Assembly: GCF_000455225.1 (NCBI RefSeq) | Contig: NZ_HF954537.1 | Coordinates: 574,357 to 638,356, forward strand | Length of the DNA: 64,000 bases | Source: Megasphaera massiliensis | GTDB lineage: Bacteria > Bacillota > Negativicutes > Veillonellales > Megasphaeraceae | Reading direction: 5' to 3' | Shown: in pieces, positions 52,447-61,620 of the stretch | How the letters are laid out: each line of letters starts with the position of its first letter | Numbering within the stretch: position 1 is the stretch's first letter | The notes under the pieces: generated by a model | Seen by the model: the letters and a program-made list of their open reading frames with translations, nothing else | What the model was told of the DNA's origin: nothing | Databases searched by the model: none | Position numbers and translations under genes: made by a program

Positions 52447-54240
52447 TTAAGACCATTGCTTCATTTCATCGTTAATTTGTTTGCAGATGGCAAGCTCAGC
52501 TGCCAATCTTGCATCGCCCGTGCGGCTGTAGCCGGCAGCCAGGCGGCTGTGTTCAAGGTACTGTTTTTGCAGGTCCGCCAGGCGAAACCGTTTGACATAA
52601 TCCATCAACACGTTTTCGTCCAACGGGACATCTTGCAGAACCATAATTCTTGCAACTTCTTCGGCCTCCTCAGGAGTTAATTTTTGCTGGATGTCATGTA
52701 GTGTGTACATCCCTTGGTGTGCATATGTATCTAATATAATTTGATAAATACGGCGGCGCCGTTCATCGGCAAAGAACACCGGGTCTACTTTCGCGCGGAT
52801 GCGCTCACAAGCCGCCGGCTTTTCCAAGAGAAAGCGCAGGATGTTTTCTTCGGCGACTGCCATGGTTCCCGTGCCGCGGGCGGCAGCATTGTGCTGCGAT
52901 ACAGACGGCGAGATGACGACCTGCTGTTGTCCGGCCTCCGGATGGGCTGCGACGTATTTATTAAATTCACTGCGAACGGCGTCTTCGCCGATTTGCAGCT
53001 GACCGGCCATTTTTTTCAAAAAAGCCTCTAAGAGGACCCGATTGTCGACGGCGGCCACGACGGGGAGGACCATGGCCGTAATGGCCGACTTTCCTTCCAA
53101 GGTCGCCGCATCGTAAAGGGTCAGGGCCCGTCTCAGCATGTAGTCGAGAACGTTGGGCGCATCGCCTACGGCTTCCCGGAATTTATCCGGCCCGGCAGCA
53201 TTGATGTATTCATCAGGGTCCTTCCCTTGAGGCAGGGACAGGATGCGAATGTGCATGCCGAGGCCTCTGACGATGGTCATGGCCCGCTGGGTGGCCTGGC
53301 GGCCGGCGCCGTCCATATCGTAGGCCAGGACGAGTTCTTTAGCCTGACGCTGGAGGAGCCGCGCCTGTTCATCTGTAAAGGACGTCCCCAAGGACGCTAC
53401 GACGTTGTGAATGCCTCGGTTATGGGCCGAGATGACATCCATATAGCCTTCTACCAAAATGGCCCGCCCTTCTTCGAAAATCGCCTTATGGGCCATATCC
53501 ATGGCAAACAAGAGGCGCCGTTTATTGAAGATCGGCGTTTCCGGGGAATTGAGGTATTTCGGCTTGCTGTCGTCGAGGACTCGCCCGCCGAAACCGACGA
53601 TGCGGCTGCGGCCGTCGCGGATGGGAAACATGACCCGGCCGCGAAAAGCGTCGTAAAAGTGGCCGTTTTTTTCTTTTGCCAGACCCAGTGCAACCAGTTC
53701 TTTGCCGGTGACGCCCTTTTTCATAAAGGCGCCGGTCAGCTTATCCCAGCTGTCCGGTGCAAAGCCCAGCTTAAAGGCGTCAATCGTATCGCCCGATACG
53801 TGACGCTTGTGAAAATAGGCCAGCCCCGGTTCCCCGTAATGGGTCTTTACCAGGCAGTTATGGAAGAAATTCCCTGCCATTTCATTGATTTCATAGAGTC
53901 GGTCCCGCAGTTTATCGCGGGCTACTTCTTCAGCCGACCGTTCGATGACGGGCAGGGCAATATGGGCCCGTTCGGCCAATCGCTCGACGGCGTCTGCAAA
54001 GGAAAGGTTTTCTTTTTTCATAATGAACTGAAAAACGTCGCCATGGGCATGGCAGCCGAAGCAGTAGAAAAATCCCTTATCGGCCGTGACGCTGAAGGAC
54101 GCCGTCTTTTCATTATGGAAAGGACAGCAGGCCCAAAAATTGCGGCCCCGTCTGTTCAGCGAGACGTAATCCGAGATGACGCTGACGATGTCATTGGCCT
54201 GGCGAACCTGTTCAATAAATTCGCTGGAAAACCGTTTCAC
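52447..54240 (-). CDS. dnaG: DNA primase (597 aa)
   Basis: The zinc domain has CCPFHNEKTASF and FYCFGCHAHGD (residues 37-66). The RNA polymerase core has the TOPRIM motifs (LVEGYMDVISAHN and LVLAYDMDGAG) and a C-terminal helicase-interacting part. It makes primers for replication. It is followed by rpoD 24 bases on, the conserved dnaG-rpoD pair of the macromolecular synthesis operon. Confidence 0.96.
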   Translation of the reverse strand: MKRFSSEFIEQVRQANDIVSVISDYVSLNRRGRNFWACCPFHNEKTASFSVTADKGFFYCFGCHAHGDVFQFIMKKENLSFADAVERLAERAHIALPVIERSAEEVARDKLRDRLYEINEMAGNFFHNCLVKTHYGEPGLAYFHKRHVSGDTIDAFKLGFAPDSWDKLTGAFMKKGVTGKELVALGLAKEKNGHFYDAFRGRVMFPIRDGRSRIVGFGGRVLDDSKPKYLNSPETPIFNKRRLLFAMDMAHKAIFEEGRAILVEGYMDVISAHNRGIHNVVASLGTSFTDEQARLLQRQAKELVLAYDMDGAGRQATQRAMTIVRGLGMHIRILSLPQGKDPDEYINAAGPDKFREAVGDAPNVLDYMLRRALTLYDAATLEGKSAITAMVLPVVAAVDNRVLLEAFLKKMAGQLQIGEDAVRSEFNKYVAAHPEAGQQQVVISPSVSQHNAAARGTGTMAVAEENILRFLLEKPAACERIRAKVDPVFFADERRRRIYQIILDTYAHQGMYTLHDIQQKLTPEEAEEVARIMVLQDVPLDENVLMDYVKRFRLADLQKQYLEHSRLAAGYSRTGDARLAAELAICKQINDEMKQWS

Positions 54241-54554
54241 TCCTTATCACCTGCTTTGTTTCAATTAAGCTGATGTATTTATATATTCTCTGTCGACCTG
54301 TCCAATTCCTTCTTTTTGAAAGGCCCTTTTCGCAGAAATGCCGAAAACGGATACATAGCCTTTCTATGTTATACTATTTCGACGCATAGCGTCAAGTTTC
54401 CTGTTTATGAAGATGAAATTTTCTCCATTTTCTCAAAATCAGCGTATTTCCTTGCTTGCGGGCTAAAATATAGCCCACCTCTTTTCCTGAAATGTGTGGA
54501 TTTATTTATTTCTATTGGGTATAATAAGGATAGACAACGCCAAGATAGAGGAAT
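54241..54554. other. Divergent intergenic region between dnaG and the pseudouridine synthase
   Basis: Contains the dnaG promoter (54278-54305) and, on the plus strand, TATAAT at about 54518-54523 upstream of the synthase, but its -35 is poor. A GGGCTA/TAGCCC hairpin lies at about 54459-54475. No gene is supported. Confidence 0.5.
54278..54305 (-). promoter_or_regulatory. Promoter of dnaG-rpoD
   Basis: Minus strand TTGGAC, 16-base spacer, TATAAA, 38 bases before the start codon. Confidence 0.55.
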
Positions 54555-55442
54555 ATGCCAATGATTCATTTTACAGTCGGTCCGCTCCACCGGCCTACGA
54601 CCGTAGCCGGCGCGATGAAACACTTCGGCGTCTCATCCACACTAAGACGCCGCATCAAGCACAGCGGCAGCTGTACCATCAACGGCCAGCCTGCCTCGAC
54701 GCGCGATTTCGTCCGGGAAGGGGATGTCGTGTCCATCGTCATTCCCGTCAAAAACGAATTTGCACCCGAGGATATCCCCATCGGCATCGTCTACGAAGAC
54801 GACTACCTCATGGTCATCGATAAGCCGGCAGGCATCTTAATGCATCCGACGTCGGCCGTTCGAGACGGGACGTTGGCCAACGCCGTGGCCTATCACTACG
54901 CCGCGACGGGTCAACACTGCTCATATCACCCCATGCATCGCCTCGATAAAAATACGTCGGGCCTGTGCATGGTCGCCAAAGAACCGCAGATTCAGTACGC
55001 CTTCGACAAAAAAGATCTCAGCTATAAACGGCTGTATCTGGCCATTTGTCAGGGACGATACCCTGCGCGGGTCACAACTGTACACGCCCCCATCGGAAGA
55101 TGTCCCGACAGCATCATTACCCGCTGTGTCAGGCTCGACGGCAAGCCGGCTCATTCCGATTTCACCTGCCTGGCGAGGTCCTCTGAATACAGCCTGCTCC
55201 AAGTGGTGCTTCATACCGGACGGACTCATCAGATCCGGGTCCACAGCAGTTACCTCGGCTATCCCCTCTTAGGGGACGACCTCTACGGCGGTTCCCGCCG
55301 ACTCATGCAGCGTCAGGCCCTCCACGCCTACTGCCTGCAGTTTACCCACCCCATGACACATCGCTTCATTACCGTTAATTCCCGGCTGCCTGAAGATATG
55401 GACGCCCTCGTCCGTCAGGCCGGCTGGAATTATATACATTAA
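54555..55442 (+). CDS. RluA family pseudouridine synthase (295 aa)
   Basis: An N-terminal S4-like RNA-binding domain (residues 12-75, STLRRRIKHSGSCTINGQ) precedes the catalytic domain with IVYEDDYLMVIDKPAGILMH and the active-site Asp in HRLDKNTSGLCMV (about residue 133). HTGRTHQIRVH completes the family signature. It modifies uridines in rRNA or tRNA; the target site (RluC/RluD-type or other) cannot be assigned. Confidence 0.92.
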   Translation: MPMIHFTVGPLHRPTTVAGAMKHFGVSSTLRRRIKHSGSCTINGQPASTRDFVREGDVVSIVIPVKNEFAPEDIPIGIVYEDDYLMVIDKPAGILMHPTSAVRDGTLANAVAYHYAATGQHCSYHPMHRLDKNTSGLCMVAKEPQIQYAFDKKDLSYKRLYLAICQGRYPARVTTVHAPIGRCPDSIITRCVRLDGKPAHSDFTCLARSSEYSLLQVVLHTGRTHQIRVHSSYLGYPLLGDDLYGGSRRLMQRQALHAYCLQFTHPMTHRFITVNSRLPEDMDALVRQAGWNYIH

Positions 55443-55479
55443 CACTATTCTATACGTAACTTGTAGGAGGAATGTAAAC

Positions 55480-56445
55480 ATGCCATTAATTGGAACTACA
55501 GAAATGTTTAAAAAAGCCTATGAAGGCCACTATGCCATCGGTGCATTCAACATCAACAACATGGAAATCGTCCAGGCTGTCACAGAAGCTGCTGCTGAAT
55601 TGAAATCCCCGATCATCCTTCAGGCTTCGGCCGGTGCCCGCAAATATGCGAAACCGTCGTACTTGAAACATCTCGTAGCCGCAGCCCTGGAAGATTACGA
55701 TCTCCCCATCGCCCTTCACCTCGACCACGGTGCTGACTTTGAAACCTGCAAAGACTGCATCGACAGCGGATTCACGTCTGTCATGATCGACGGCTCCAAA
55801 CATTCTTTCGAAGACAATATTGCTTTGACGAAAAAAGTCGTTGAATATGCTCATTCCAAGGGCGTCGTCGTCGAAGGCGAACTCGGTCAGCTGGCCGGCA
55901 TCGAAGACGATGTCAACGTCTCGGCTGAAGAAGCTCACTACACTCGTCCGGAAGAAGTCGAAGAATTCGTATCCCGCACGGGCGTCGATTCCTTGGCTAT
56001 CGCTATCGGCACCAGCCACGGCGCTTTCAAATTCACTCCGGAACAGTGCACGCGCAACGCCGACGGCGTTCTCGTACCGCCGACGCTCCGCTTCGACATC
56101 CTCGAAGACATTTCCAAACGCCTGCCGGGCTTCCCGATCGTACTCCACGGTGCTTCCTCTGTCGTACCGGAATACGTCAAGATCATCAATTCCAACGGCG
56201 GCGACCTCGCTGATGCTGTCGGTATCCCCGAAGATCAGCTCCGCAAAGCAGCCTCTCTCTCGGTCTGCAAGATCAACATCGACTCTGACCTCCGTCTCGG
56301 CCTGACTGCCGGCATCCGCCAGCACATGGCTCAGCATCCGGATCACTTCGACCCGCGCCAGTACCTGACCGACGGCCGTCAGTTCGTTCACGACATCGTA
56401 GCTCACAAAATTAAATCCGTCCTCGGTTCGGAAGGTAAAGCCTAA
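55480..56445 (+). CDS. fba: Class II fructose-1,6-bisphosphate aldolase (321 aa)
   Basis: The zinc enzyme of glycolysis and gluconeogenesis. Visible motifs are LHLDHGADFETC (zinc His and catalytic Asp, about residue 85), VEGELGQLAGIED, AIGTSHGAFKF and IVLHGASSV (phosphate site). TIM barrel length is normal for the class IIA/Gat-like group. AGGAGG precedes the ATG. It follows the pseudouridine synthase by 37 bases and may read through from it. Confidence 0.96.
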   Translation: MPLIGTTEMFKKAYEGHYAIGAFNINNMEIVQAVTEAAAELKSPIILQASAGARKYAKPSYLKHLVAAALEDYDLPIALHLDHGADFETCKDCIDSGFTSVMIDGSKHSFEDNIALTKKVVEYAHSKGVVVEGELGQLAGIEDDVNVSAEEAHYTRPEEVEEFVSRTGVDSLAIAIGTSHGAFKFTPEQCTRNADGVLVPPTLRFDILEDISKRLPGFPIVLHGASSVVPEYVKIINSNGGDLADAVGIPEDQLRKAASLSVCKINIDSDLRLGLTAGIRQHMAQHPDHFDPRQYLTDGRQFVHDIVAHKIKSVLGSEGKA

Positions 56446-56468
56446 TCGCATGTCCTGCAAAAAAACTA

Positions 56469-56497
56469 TTGATTTTTTCTGTGGCATATGGTAAAAT
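56469..56497 (+). promoter_or_regulatory. Promoter of rpsT
   Basis: TTGATT, 17-base spacer, TAAAAT, 38 bases before the TTG start. Confidence 0.65.
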
Positions 56498-56535
56498 TTT
56501 TTCTAGTGTTCTTGTAAATTAGGGAGGTGAATCCA

Positions 56536-56802
56536 TTGCCGCAGATTAAATCCAACATGAAAACGATGGAAAAAGACGCAGCTCGTCATGCAGCTAACTC
56601 TCGAGTAAAATCTTCCGTTCATACCGCTATCCGCCGTACGAACGAAGCCATCCTCGGCGGTGACGCTGATGCCGTTAAACAGGCATTTGATAAAGCTAGC
56701 AGCGTAATCGACAGCGCCGCACGTAAAGGCGTTCTCCATAAAAATACGGCAGCTCGTAAAAAATCCCGTTTGGCTTCCAAAGTCAATGCGATGGGCAAAT
56801 AA
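56536..56802 (+). CDS. rpsT: 30S ribosomal protein S20 (88 aa)
   Basis: I use the TTG start at 56536 (MPQIKSNMKTMEKD), six bases after GGAGGTG; the GTG at 56527 lies inside that ribosome site. A TTG start is known for rpsT in E. coli and limits its translation. The Lys/Arg/Ala-rich helices (VHTAIRRTNEAI, LHKNTAARKKSRL) are diagnostic. Single-gene unit with promoter and terminator. Confidence 0.95.
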   Translation: MPQIKSNMKTMEKDAARHAANSRVKSSVHTAIRRTNEAILGGDADAVKQAFDKASSVIDSAARKGVLHKNTAARKKSRLASKVNAMGK

Positions 56803-56815
56803 GTTGAACTGTAGA

Positions 56816-56847
56816 AAAAGCGTTGTCCTCTGAGACAACGCTTTTTT
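56816..56847 (+). terminator. Intrinsic terminator of rpsT
   Basis: AAAGCGTTGTC pairs with GACAACGCTTT, followed by TTT. Confidence 0.88.
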
Positions 56848-56864
56848 CGTATAAGGAGGTTTCT

Positions 56865-58202
56865 ATGTTCCCCCATCGCAGCCAATGGCGTCATTTTCTG
56901 ACCCTGTTTTTTCCCCTGCTCTTGACCCAGATGGCCCAAGTCGGCACGTCGGTCTTCAGCTCGATTTTCAGCGGCCGTGCCGGTACGGTCGATCTGGCCG
57001 GTGTCGCCGTTGCCGTCAACATCTGGATTCCCGTCTTTGCCGGCCTGTGCGGCATCTTCTTCGGCATCTCGCCGATCATCGCCCAGCTCCGCGGCGCCAA
57101 AAAGACGGAAGAGATTCCCATATATATCATGCAGAGCCTCTATCTGAGCCTGGCCTTTACGGTCGTGATTTTCCTCTTAGGCTATGTGCTGCTGCCGCCC
57201 TTTCTCGACTTCATGGGCCTTGAGCCAAAGGTTCATTATATTGCCTGGGAATATCTCAAGGCCCTGGCTTTGGGACTGGTTCCCATTTGTCTTCAGGCGA
57301 CGATTCGCTACGTCGTCGACGCCCACGGCAAGACCCAGATATCGATGGCCATCCTCATGACCAACTTGGTTCTCACCATTATCCTCTTTCGCCTGCTCAT
57401 CTTCGGCGCCGGCCCCATTCCGGCCATGGGCGGCATCGGCACGGGCTATGCCATTACCATCGCCGGCTGGGTGTCCTTTTTACTCTTCGTCGCCGTCCTG
57501 ACCTTTATGGAACCCTTTCGCTCGTACGATTTATGGCGCCGCCTGCGTCCTTTCAGCTGGCATCACGCCTATCACCAGTTGGAACTGGGCATTCCCATCT
57601 TCATCGCCGTCTTCTGTGAGACCAGCCTCTTTTCCATCGTCAGCCTTTTGATGGCAGAATTCGGGACCTTATATCTCGCCGCCAACCAGGGCGCCATCAG
57701 CTTCACGACCTTGACCTATACCATTCCCTGGAGCATCAGCCTGGCGGCAACCATCGTCATCGGCTACGAAGTAGGCGCCAAAAACTATCAGGGTGCCCGG
57801 CAATACGCCGTTCTCTGTCAAATCACGGCCCTCATCATCGCCGTCGGCGTTACCTTATTCACGTACGTCTTCGTCGACGACATTGCCGCCATCTTTACGA
57901 CGGATGCCGAAACCTTCCGGGCCCTCCGAACCTTCCTCTTGTGTGCCGTAGCCTTTGCCTTCTGCGATGCTATGGGTACACCCGTCCAGGGGATCCTCCG
58001 CGGCTATAAAGACGTCCGCATCATTACCTACATCGCCTTTATCACCTACTGGTTCATCAGCATTCCCATGGGCTATGCCATGGCCCATCTCACGCCATAC
58101 GGCCCCTTCGGCTACTGGCTCAGCCTGATCATCAGCCTGGCCATCAACGCCGCGGCCCTCAACTGGCGGCTGTGGAAACAGACGGCCTGGCGTTTATCAT
58201 AG
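56865..58202 (+). CDS. MATE family efflux transporter (445 aa)
   Basis: ATG 56865 (MFPHRSQWRHFLTLFFP) has AAGGAGG five bases upstream; the longer frame lies in the rpsT terminator. Twelve hydrophobic segments form two bundles, with FFPLLLTQMAQVGTSVFSS and GIFFGISPIIAQLRGAKK in the first and CFFD-like DAMGTPVQGILRGYKD in the second. NorM-type MATE pumps expel cationic drugs by Na+ or H+ exchange. The substrate is unknown. The M29 peptidase gene follows by 21 bases. Confidence 0.9.
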   Translation: MFPHRSQWRHFLTLFFPLLLTQMAQVGTSVFSSIFSGRAGTVDLAGVAVAVNIWIPVFAGLCGIFFGISPIIAQLRGAKKTEEIPIYIMQSLYLSLAFTVVIFLLGYVLLPPFLDFMGLEPKVHYIAWEYLKALALGLVPICLQATIRYVVDAHGKTQISMAILMTNLVLTIILFRLLIFGAGPIPAMGGIGTGYAITIAGWVSFLLFVAVLTFMEPFRSYDLWRRLRPFSWHHAYHQLELGIPIFIAVFCETSLFSIVSLLMAEFGTLYLAANQGAISFTTLTYTIPWSISLAATIVIGYEVGAKNYQGARQYAVLCQITALIIAVGVTLFTYVFVDDIAAIFTTDAETFRALRTFLLCAVAFAFCDAMGTPVQGILRGYKDVRIITYIAFITYWFISIPMGYAMAHLTPYGPFGYWLSLIISLAINAAALNWRLWKQTAWRLS

Positions 58203-58223
58203 TTATATAAAGGAGTTGATTCT

Positions 58224-59456
58224 ATGCCAACGATTGAACAATTAACGGCCTACGCACAGGTATTACTGCAAAAAGGCCTCAATCTTCAAAAAGAACAGAC
58301 CTTAGTCATCAATGCCCCCGTCGAAGGCCATGACTTCGTCACCTTACTGACCAAAGAAGCCTACACCATGGGTGCTTCCGAAGTCGTCGTCAACTGGCGT
58401 TCCGACGACATGACCCGCCTGCGCTACGAACACGAAGACCTGTCGTCTTTTGAGTCCCTGCCGGACTGGCGCCGCGACTTCAGCCTTCATTACTATCATA
58501 AAAAAGCGGCCTTCCTGAGCCTCATTTCGGCCAATCCCAAACTCCTGAGCGGCATCGATACGAAGAAGATCTTTGCCCAGCAAAAGGCGCACAATAAGGC
58601 CTTAAAAGAATATATCGACGGCATGATGGCCTCGAAGACGACGTGGCTCGTCGCCGCCGTACCGAGCGCCGTCTGGGCCAAGCTCCTCTATCCTGATCTT
58701 GACGCCGACAAAGCCTATGACGCCCTTTGGAACCAGATTCTCCAATCGTCGAGAGCCGATGGAAAAGACCCCTTGGCCGACTGGGATGCCCATCTGGCCA
58801 ACCTCAAGGCCCGCCGGACGTGGATGACGAATCAGCACTTCACGAGCCTTCACTACACCAACAGCCTGGGCACGGATCTTACCGTCGGCCTTCCCGATAA
58901 CCATATCTGGCAGGGCGGCATGGAAGAAACGGAAACGGGCATCTTATTCAATGCCAACGTGCCGACAGAAGAAATCTACTCGGCCCCCAAGGCCGATGCC
59001 GTAAACGGTACGGTATACAGTACGCGGCCCCTCGTATACAACGGCAACACCATCGATCAATTCCACCTGACCTTTAAAGACGGCAAGGTCGTCGACGCCG
59101 CCGCTAAAGTCGGTGAAGACGTCTTACAAAAACTCGTCGCCGTCGATGAAGGCGCCGGCCGCCTGGGCGAAGTGGCCCTCATCCCCTACGCCTCTCCCAT
59201 TTCCCTGTCGGGCATCTTATTCTACGAAACCTTATTCGATGAAAATGCCTCCTGCCATTTAGCCCTGGGCGCGTCGTACCCGACCTGCCTTGAAGGCGGC
59301 ACAGAACTCGACAAAGAAGGCCTTTCTAAAGCCGGCCTCAACGATTCCATGATTCACGTCGACTTCATGGTCGGTTCCAAAGACCTTACCATTACGGGCC
59401 TAAAAAAAGACGGCACCGTCGTCCCTGTATTCACCAACGGAAACTGGGCCGAGTAA
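58224..59456 (+). CDS. Aminopeptidase, peptidase family M29 (410 aa)
   Basis: The family M29 (AmpS/PepS-like) sequence is complete, with AQVLLQKGLNLQKEQTLVIN at the start, GMEETETGILFNANVPTEE and HLALGASYPTCL and the metal ligands in the C-terminal half (FHLTFKDGKVVDA, NDSMIHVDFMVG). It removes N-terminal residues from peptides in the cytosol. The MATE gene upstream likely shares its transcript. Confidence 0.92.
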   Translation: MPTIEQLTAYAQVLLQKGLNLQKEQTLVINAPVEGHDFVTLLTKEAYTMGASEVVVNWRSDDMTRLRYEHEDLSSFESLPDWRRDFSLHYYHKKAAFLSLISANPKLLSGIDTKKIFAQQKAHNKALKEYIDGMMASKTTWLVAAVPSAVWAKLLYPDLDADKAYDALWNQILQSSRADGKDPLADWDAHLANLKARRTWMTNQHFTSLHYTNSLGTDLTVGLPDNHIWQGGMEETETGILFNANVPTEEIYSAPKADAVNGTVYSTRPLVYNGNTIDQFHLTFKDGKVVDAAAKVGEDVLQKLVAVDEGAGRLGEVALIPYASPISLSGILFYETLFDENASCHLALGASYPTCLEGGTELDKEGLSKAGLNDSMIHVDFMVGSKDLTITGLKKDGTVVPVFTNGNWAE

Positions 59457-59466
59457 AGATTACTTA

Positions 59467-59495
59467 TTGACAACGGCAAAAAGCCGTGCTATTAT
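59467..59495 (+). promoter_or_regulatory. Promoter of the SAM riboswitch-metNI unit
   Basis: TTGACA, 17-base spacer, TATTAT. The spacer itself is an inverted repeat (ACGGC-AAAAA-GCCGT). Confidence 0.8.
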
Positions 59496-59516
59496 AAGTT
59501 GCAACAACGATATACC

Positions 59517-59612
59517 TTTCATCCAGAGCAGCTGAGGGACTGGCCCGATGACGCTGCGGCAACCCCCATTCGGGAAGGTGCCAAGTCCACCGGAACATTC
59601 CGACAGATGAAG
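59517..59612 (+). promoter_or_regulatory. SAM-I (S-box) riboswitch
   Basis: P1 pairs TTCATC with GATGAA. The conserved S-box segments follow in order: CCAGAGCAGCTGAGGGACTG, GGCCCGATGACGCTGCGGCA, ACC, and AAGGTGCCAAGTCC. The terminator at 59628-59655 is the expression platform. It represses metNI when SAM is plentiful. Confidence 0.97.
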
Positions 59613-59627
59613 TAACACCGTATTGAC

Positions 59628-59655
59628 GGCCGTCATCTGCATGACGGCCTTTTTT
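59628..59655 (+). terminator. Riboswitch-controlled terminator ahead of metN
   Basis: GGCCGTCAT pairs with ATGACGGCC around CTGC, followed by TTTTTT. Confidence 0.92.
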
Positions 59656-59697
59656 ATTGTCTTTATCCCCTGTACGCCTGGCTCAAGGAGTGATACT

Positions 59698-60741
59698 GTG
59701 ATTACCTTAAAGAACATTACCAAAACCTACGGCGGCGCTGCCCAAATCCAAGCCTTAAAGGGCATCAACCTGACCATCGAAGACGGCGAGATCTTCGGCA
59801 TCATCGGAAAGAGCGGCGCCGGTAAATCGACCCTCGTCCGCTGCATCAATATGCTGGAAAAACCGACCAGCGGCGAAGTCATCATCGACGACAAAGACCT
59901 GTGCAAAATGAGTGAATCCCAGCTTCGGGCAGAACGCAAAAATATCGGCATGATTTTCCAGCACTTCAACCTCCTCTCCTCGCGGACGGTTGCCGAAAAC
60001 ATCGCCTTCCCCTTGGAACTGGTCGGCGCCTCGAAAGACGTCATCCATAAAAAAGTCGAATCCCTGTTGGAACTGGTCGGCCTCAGCGACCGCGCTGCCA
60101 ACTATCCGTCTCAGCTCTCAGGCGGTCAAAAACAGCGTGTCGGCATTGCCCGTGCCCTGACCAGCGACCCCAAGATTCTCCTTTGCGACGAAGCGACGTC
60201 GGCCCTCGACCCGCAGACGACGAAATCCATCTTGGAACTCCTCCAGGACATCAACCAACGCCTGGGCATTACCATCGTCATCATCACCCATGAAATGGCC
60301 GTCGTCCAAAACATCTGCCATCGGGCAGCCGTCATTGAAGGCGGCGTCATCAAGGAACTGGGCCGCGTCGTCGACATCTTCACCAATCCCCAGTCCCAGA
60401 CCATGAAGGACTTCGTCACGTCCGTCATCAACATGGAACTGCCGAAGGGGATCAAGAATCTCGGCGTCTCCGACCAACCGACGCCGGACCGGGATATGCT
60501 CGTCCGCCTGCGCTTTAAAGGTCAGGCTACCCATGAACCGGTCGTCTCGGAAATCGTCAGCACCTTCCACGTCAAGGTCAGCGTTCTCTACGGCAACATC
60601 GACTACATCCAAGACGAACCTTTCGGTTACTTGATCATCGTCATCATGGGCGATATGGAAACCCAGGCCAAGGCCTTCTCGTATATTAAAACATTACCGA
60701 TAGGAAGTGAGGTATTAGGTTATGTCCCAAGAAATCATTAA
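59698..60741 (+). CDS. metN: Methionine ABC transporter ATP-binding protein (347 aa)
   Basis: The start is GTG 59698 with AAGGAG seven bases upstream; the longer frame runs through the riboswitch terminator. Walker A GKSGAGKSTLV, signature LSGGQKQRVGIAR and Walker B LLCDEATSALD are intact. The C-terminal NIL domain (from about residue 265, VRLRFKGQATHEPVVSEI) is the methionine-sensing part that inhibits transport. It overlaps metI by 20 bases. Confidence 0.96.
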   Translation: MITLKNITKTYGGAAQIQALKGINLTIEDGEIFGIIGKSGAGKSTLVRCINMLEKPTSGEVIIDDKDLCKMSESQLRAERKNIGMIFQHFNLLSSRTVAENIAFPLELVGASKDVIHKKVESLLELVGLSDRAANYPSQLSGGQKQRVGIARALTSDPKILLCDEATSALDPQTTKSILELLQDINQRLGITIVIITHEMAVVQNICHRAAVIEGGVIKELGRVVDIFTNPQSQTMKDFVTSVINMELPKGIKNLGVSDQPTPDRDMLVRLRFKGQATHEPVVSEIVSTFHVKVSVLYGNIDYIQDEPFGYLIIVIMGDMETQAKAFSYIKTLPIGSEVLGYVPRNH

Positions 60742-61375
60742 GTTAATGCTCCAAGGCATTGAAGAAACGTTCTATATGGTCGCCGTGGCCACGGTCATCG
60801 CCGGCATCATCGGCATTCCCCTGGGCGTCACCTTAGTCACGACCAGCAAGGGCCACATCCTGCAAAACCTCTTCATCAACCGGATTTTGGGCACCATCGT
60901 CAACATCATCCGTTCCGTGCCCTTCATCATCCTCATGGTGGCCATCATCCCCTTGACCCGACTCATTGCCGGCACGTCCATCGGTACGGCCGCAGCCTGC
61001 GTCCCCTTGACCATCGTCGCCATTCCCTTCCTCAGCCGCCTCGTCGAAACATCGATCCGCGATGTCGATTACGGCCTCGTCGAAGCTGCTGAATCCATGG
61101 GCGCTACGCCCTTCCAGATCATCCGCAAGGTCCTCCTGCCGGAAGCTTTGCCGACGATCATCAACAACGTTACGGTCCTCATCGTCAACCTCATCGGCGC
61201 ATCGGCCATGGCCGGTGCCATCGGTGGCGGCGGCCTCGGGGACATCGCCATCCGCTACGGCTACCAGCGCTTCCGTCCCGACGTCATGTTAGCGACGATT
61301 ATCATCCTCATCGTCGTCGTCAACCTCATCCAGTACGGCGGCGACCTGGCATCGCATAAGAAGAATAAAAAATAA
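60722..61375 (+). CDS. metI: Methionine ABC transporter permease (217 aa)
   Basis: Five membrane segments and the permease EAA loop (EAAESMGATPFQIIRKVLLPEALP, about residues 120-143) identify MetI. It starts within metN. No substrate-binding protein gene (metQ) follows; a terminator does. Confidence 0.96.
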   Translation: MSQEIIKLMLQGIEETFYMVAVATVIAGIIGIPLGVTLVTTSKGHILQNLFINRILGTIVNIIRSVPFIILMVAIIPLTRLIAGTSIGTAAACVPLTIVAIPFLSRLVETSIRDVDYGLVEAAESMGATPFQIIRKVLLPEALPTIINNVTVLIVNLIGASAMAGAIGGGGLGDIAIRYGYQRFRPDVMLATIIILIVVVNLIQYGGDLASHKKNKK

Positions 61376-61385
61376 CAGATCTGCC

Positions 61386-61427
61386 AAAAAAGACATGAAC
61401 AGCTATTTTCGGTTCATGTCTTTTTTT
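61386..61427 (+). terminator. Strong terminator of metNI
   Basis: AAAAGACATGAAC pairs with GTTCATGTCTTTT, followed by a T run. Confidence 0.88.
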
Positions 61428-61566
61428 ATATCCCTTGGTCACACGCTCCTTGCGCAGAACGTTAAATTCAGCCGTACATAAATCCTTTATGATTGGAATC
61501 AGACAGGCTGGTCGCTCCAGCTTAACAGTAACATCATATCGTCATCGAACGGCACGGTATGACAAC

Positions 61567-61603
61567 AAAAAACGTCTTGTGAACCGGCTATGTTCACAAG
61601 ACG
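61567..61603 (-). terminator. Intrinsic terminator of pyrKD
   Basis: Minus strand GTCTTGTGAAC pairs with GTTCACAAGAC, followed by GTTTTTTG. Confidence 0.82.
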
Positions 61604-61620
61604 CTAATGTATACTCTTTT

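Noticed and set aside
55486-56487. 333-residue minus-strand frame opposite fba
   Set aside because: The plus strand encodes an unmistakable class II aldolase; the mirror frame has no ribosome site.
61573-61586. GTCTTGTGAACCGG shared with about 10547-10560
   Set aside because: At 61573 it is one arm of the pyrKD terminator and at 10547 there is no partner; a chance 14-base match is enough to explain it.
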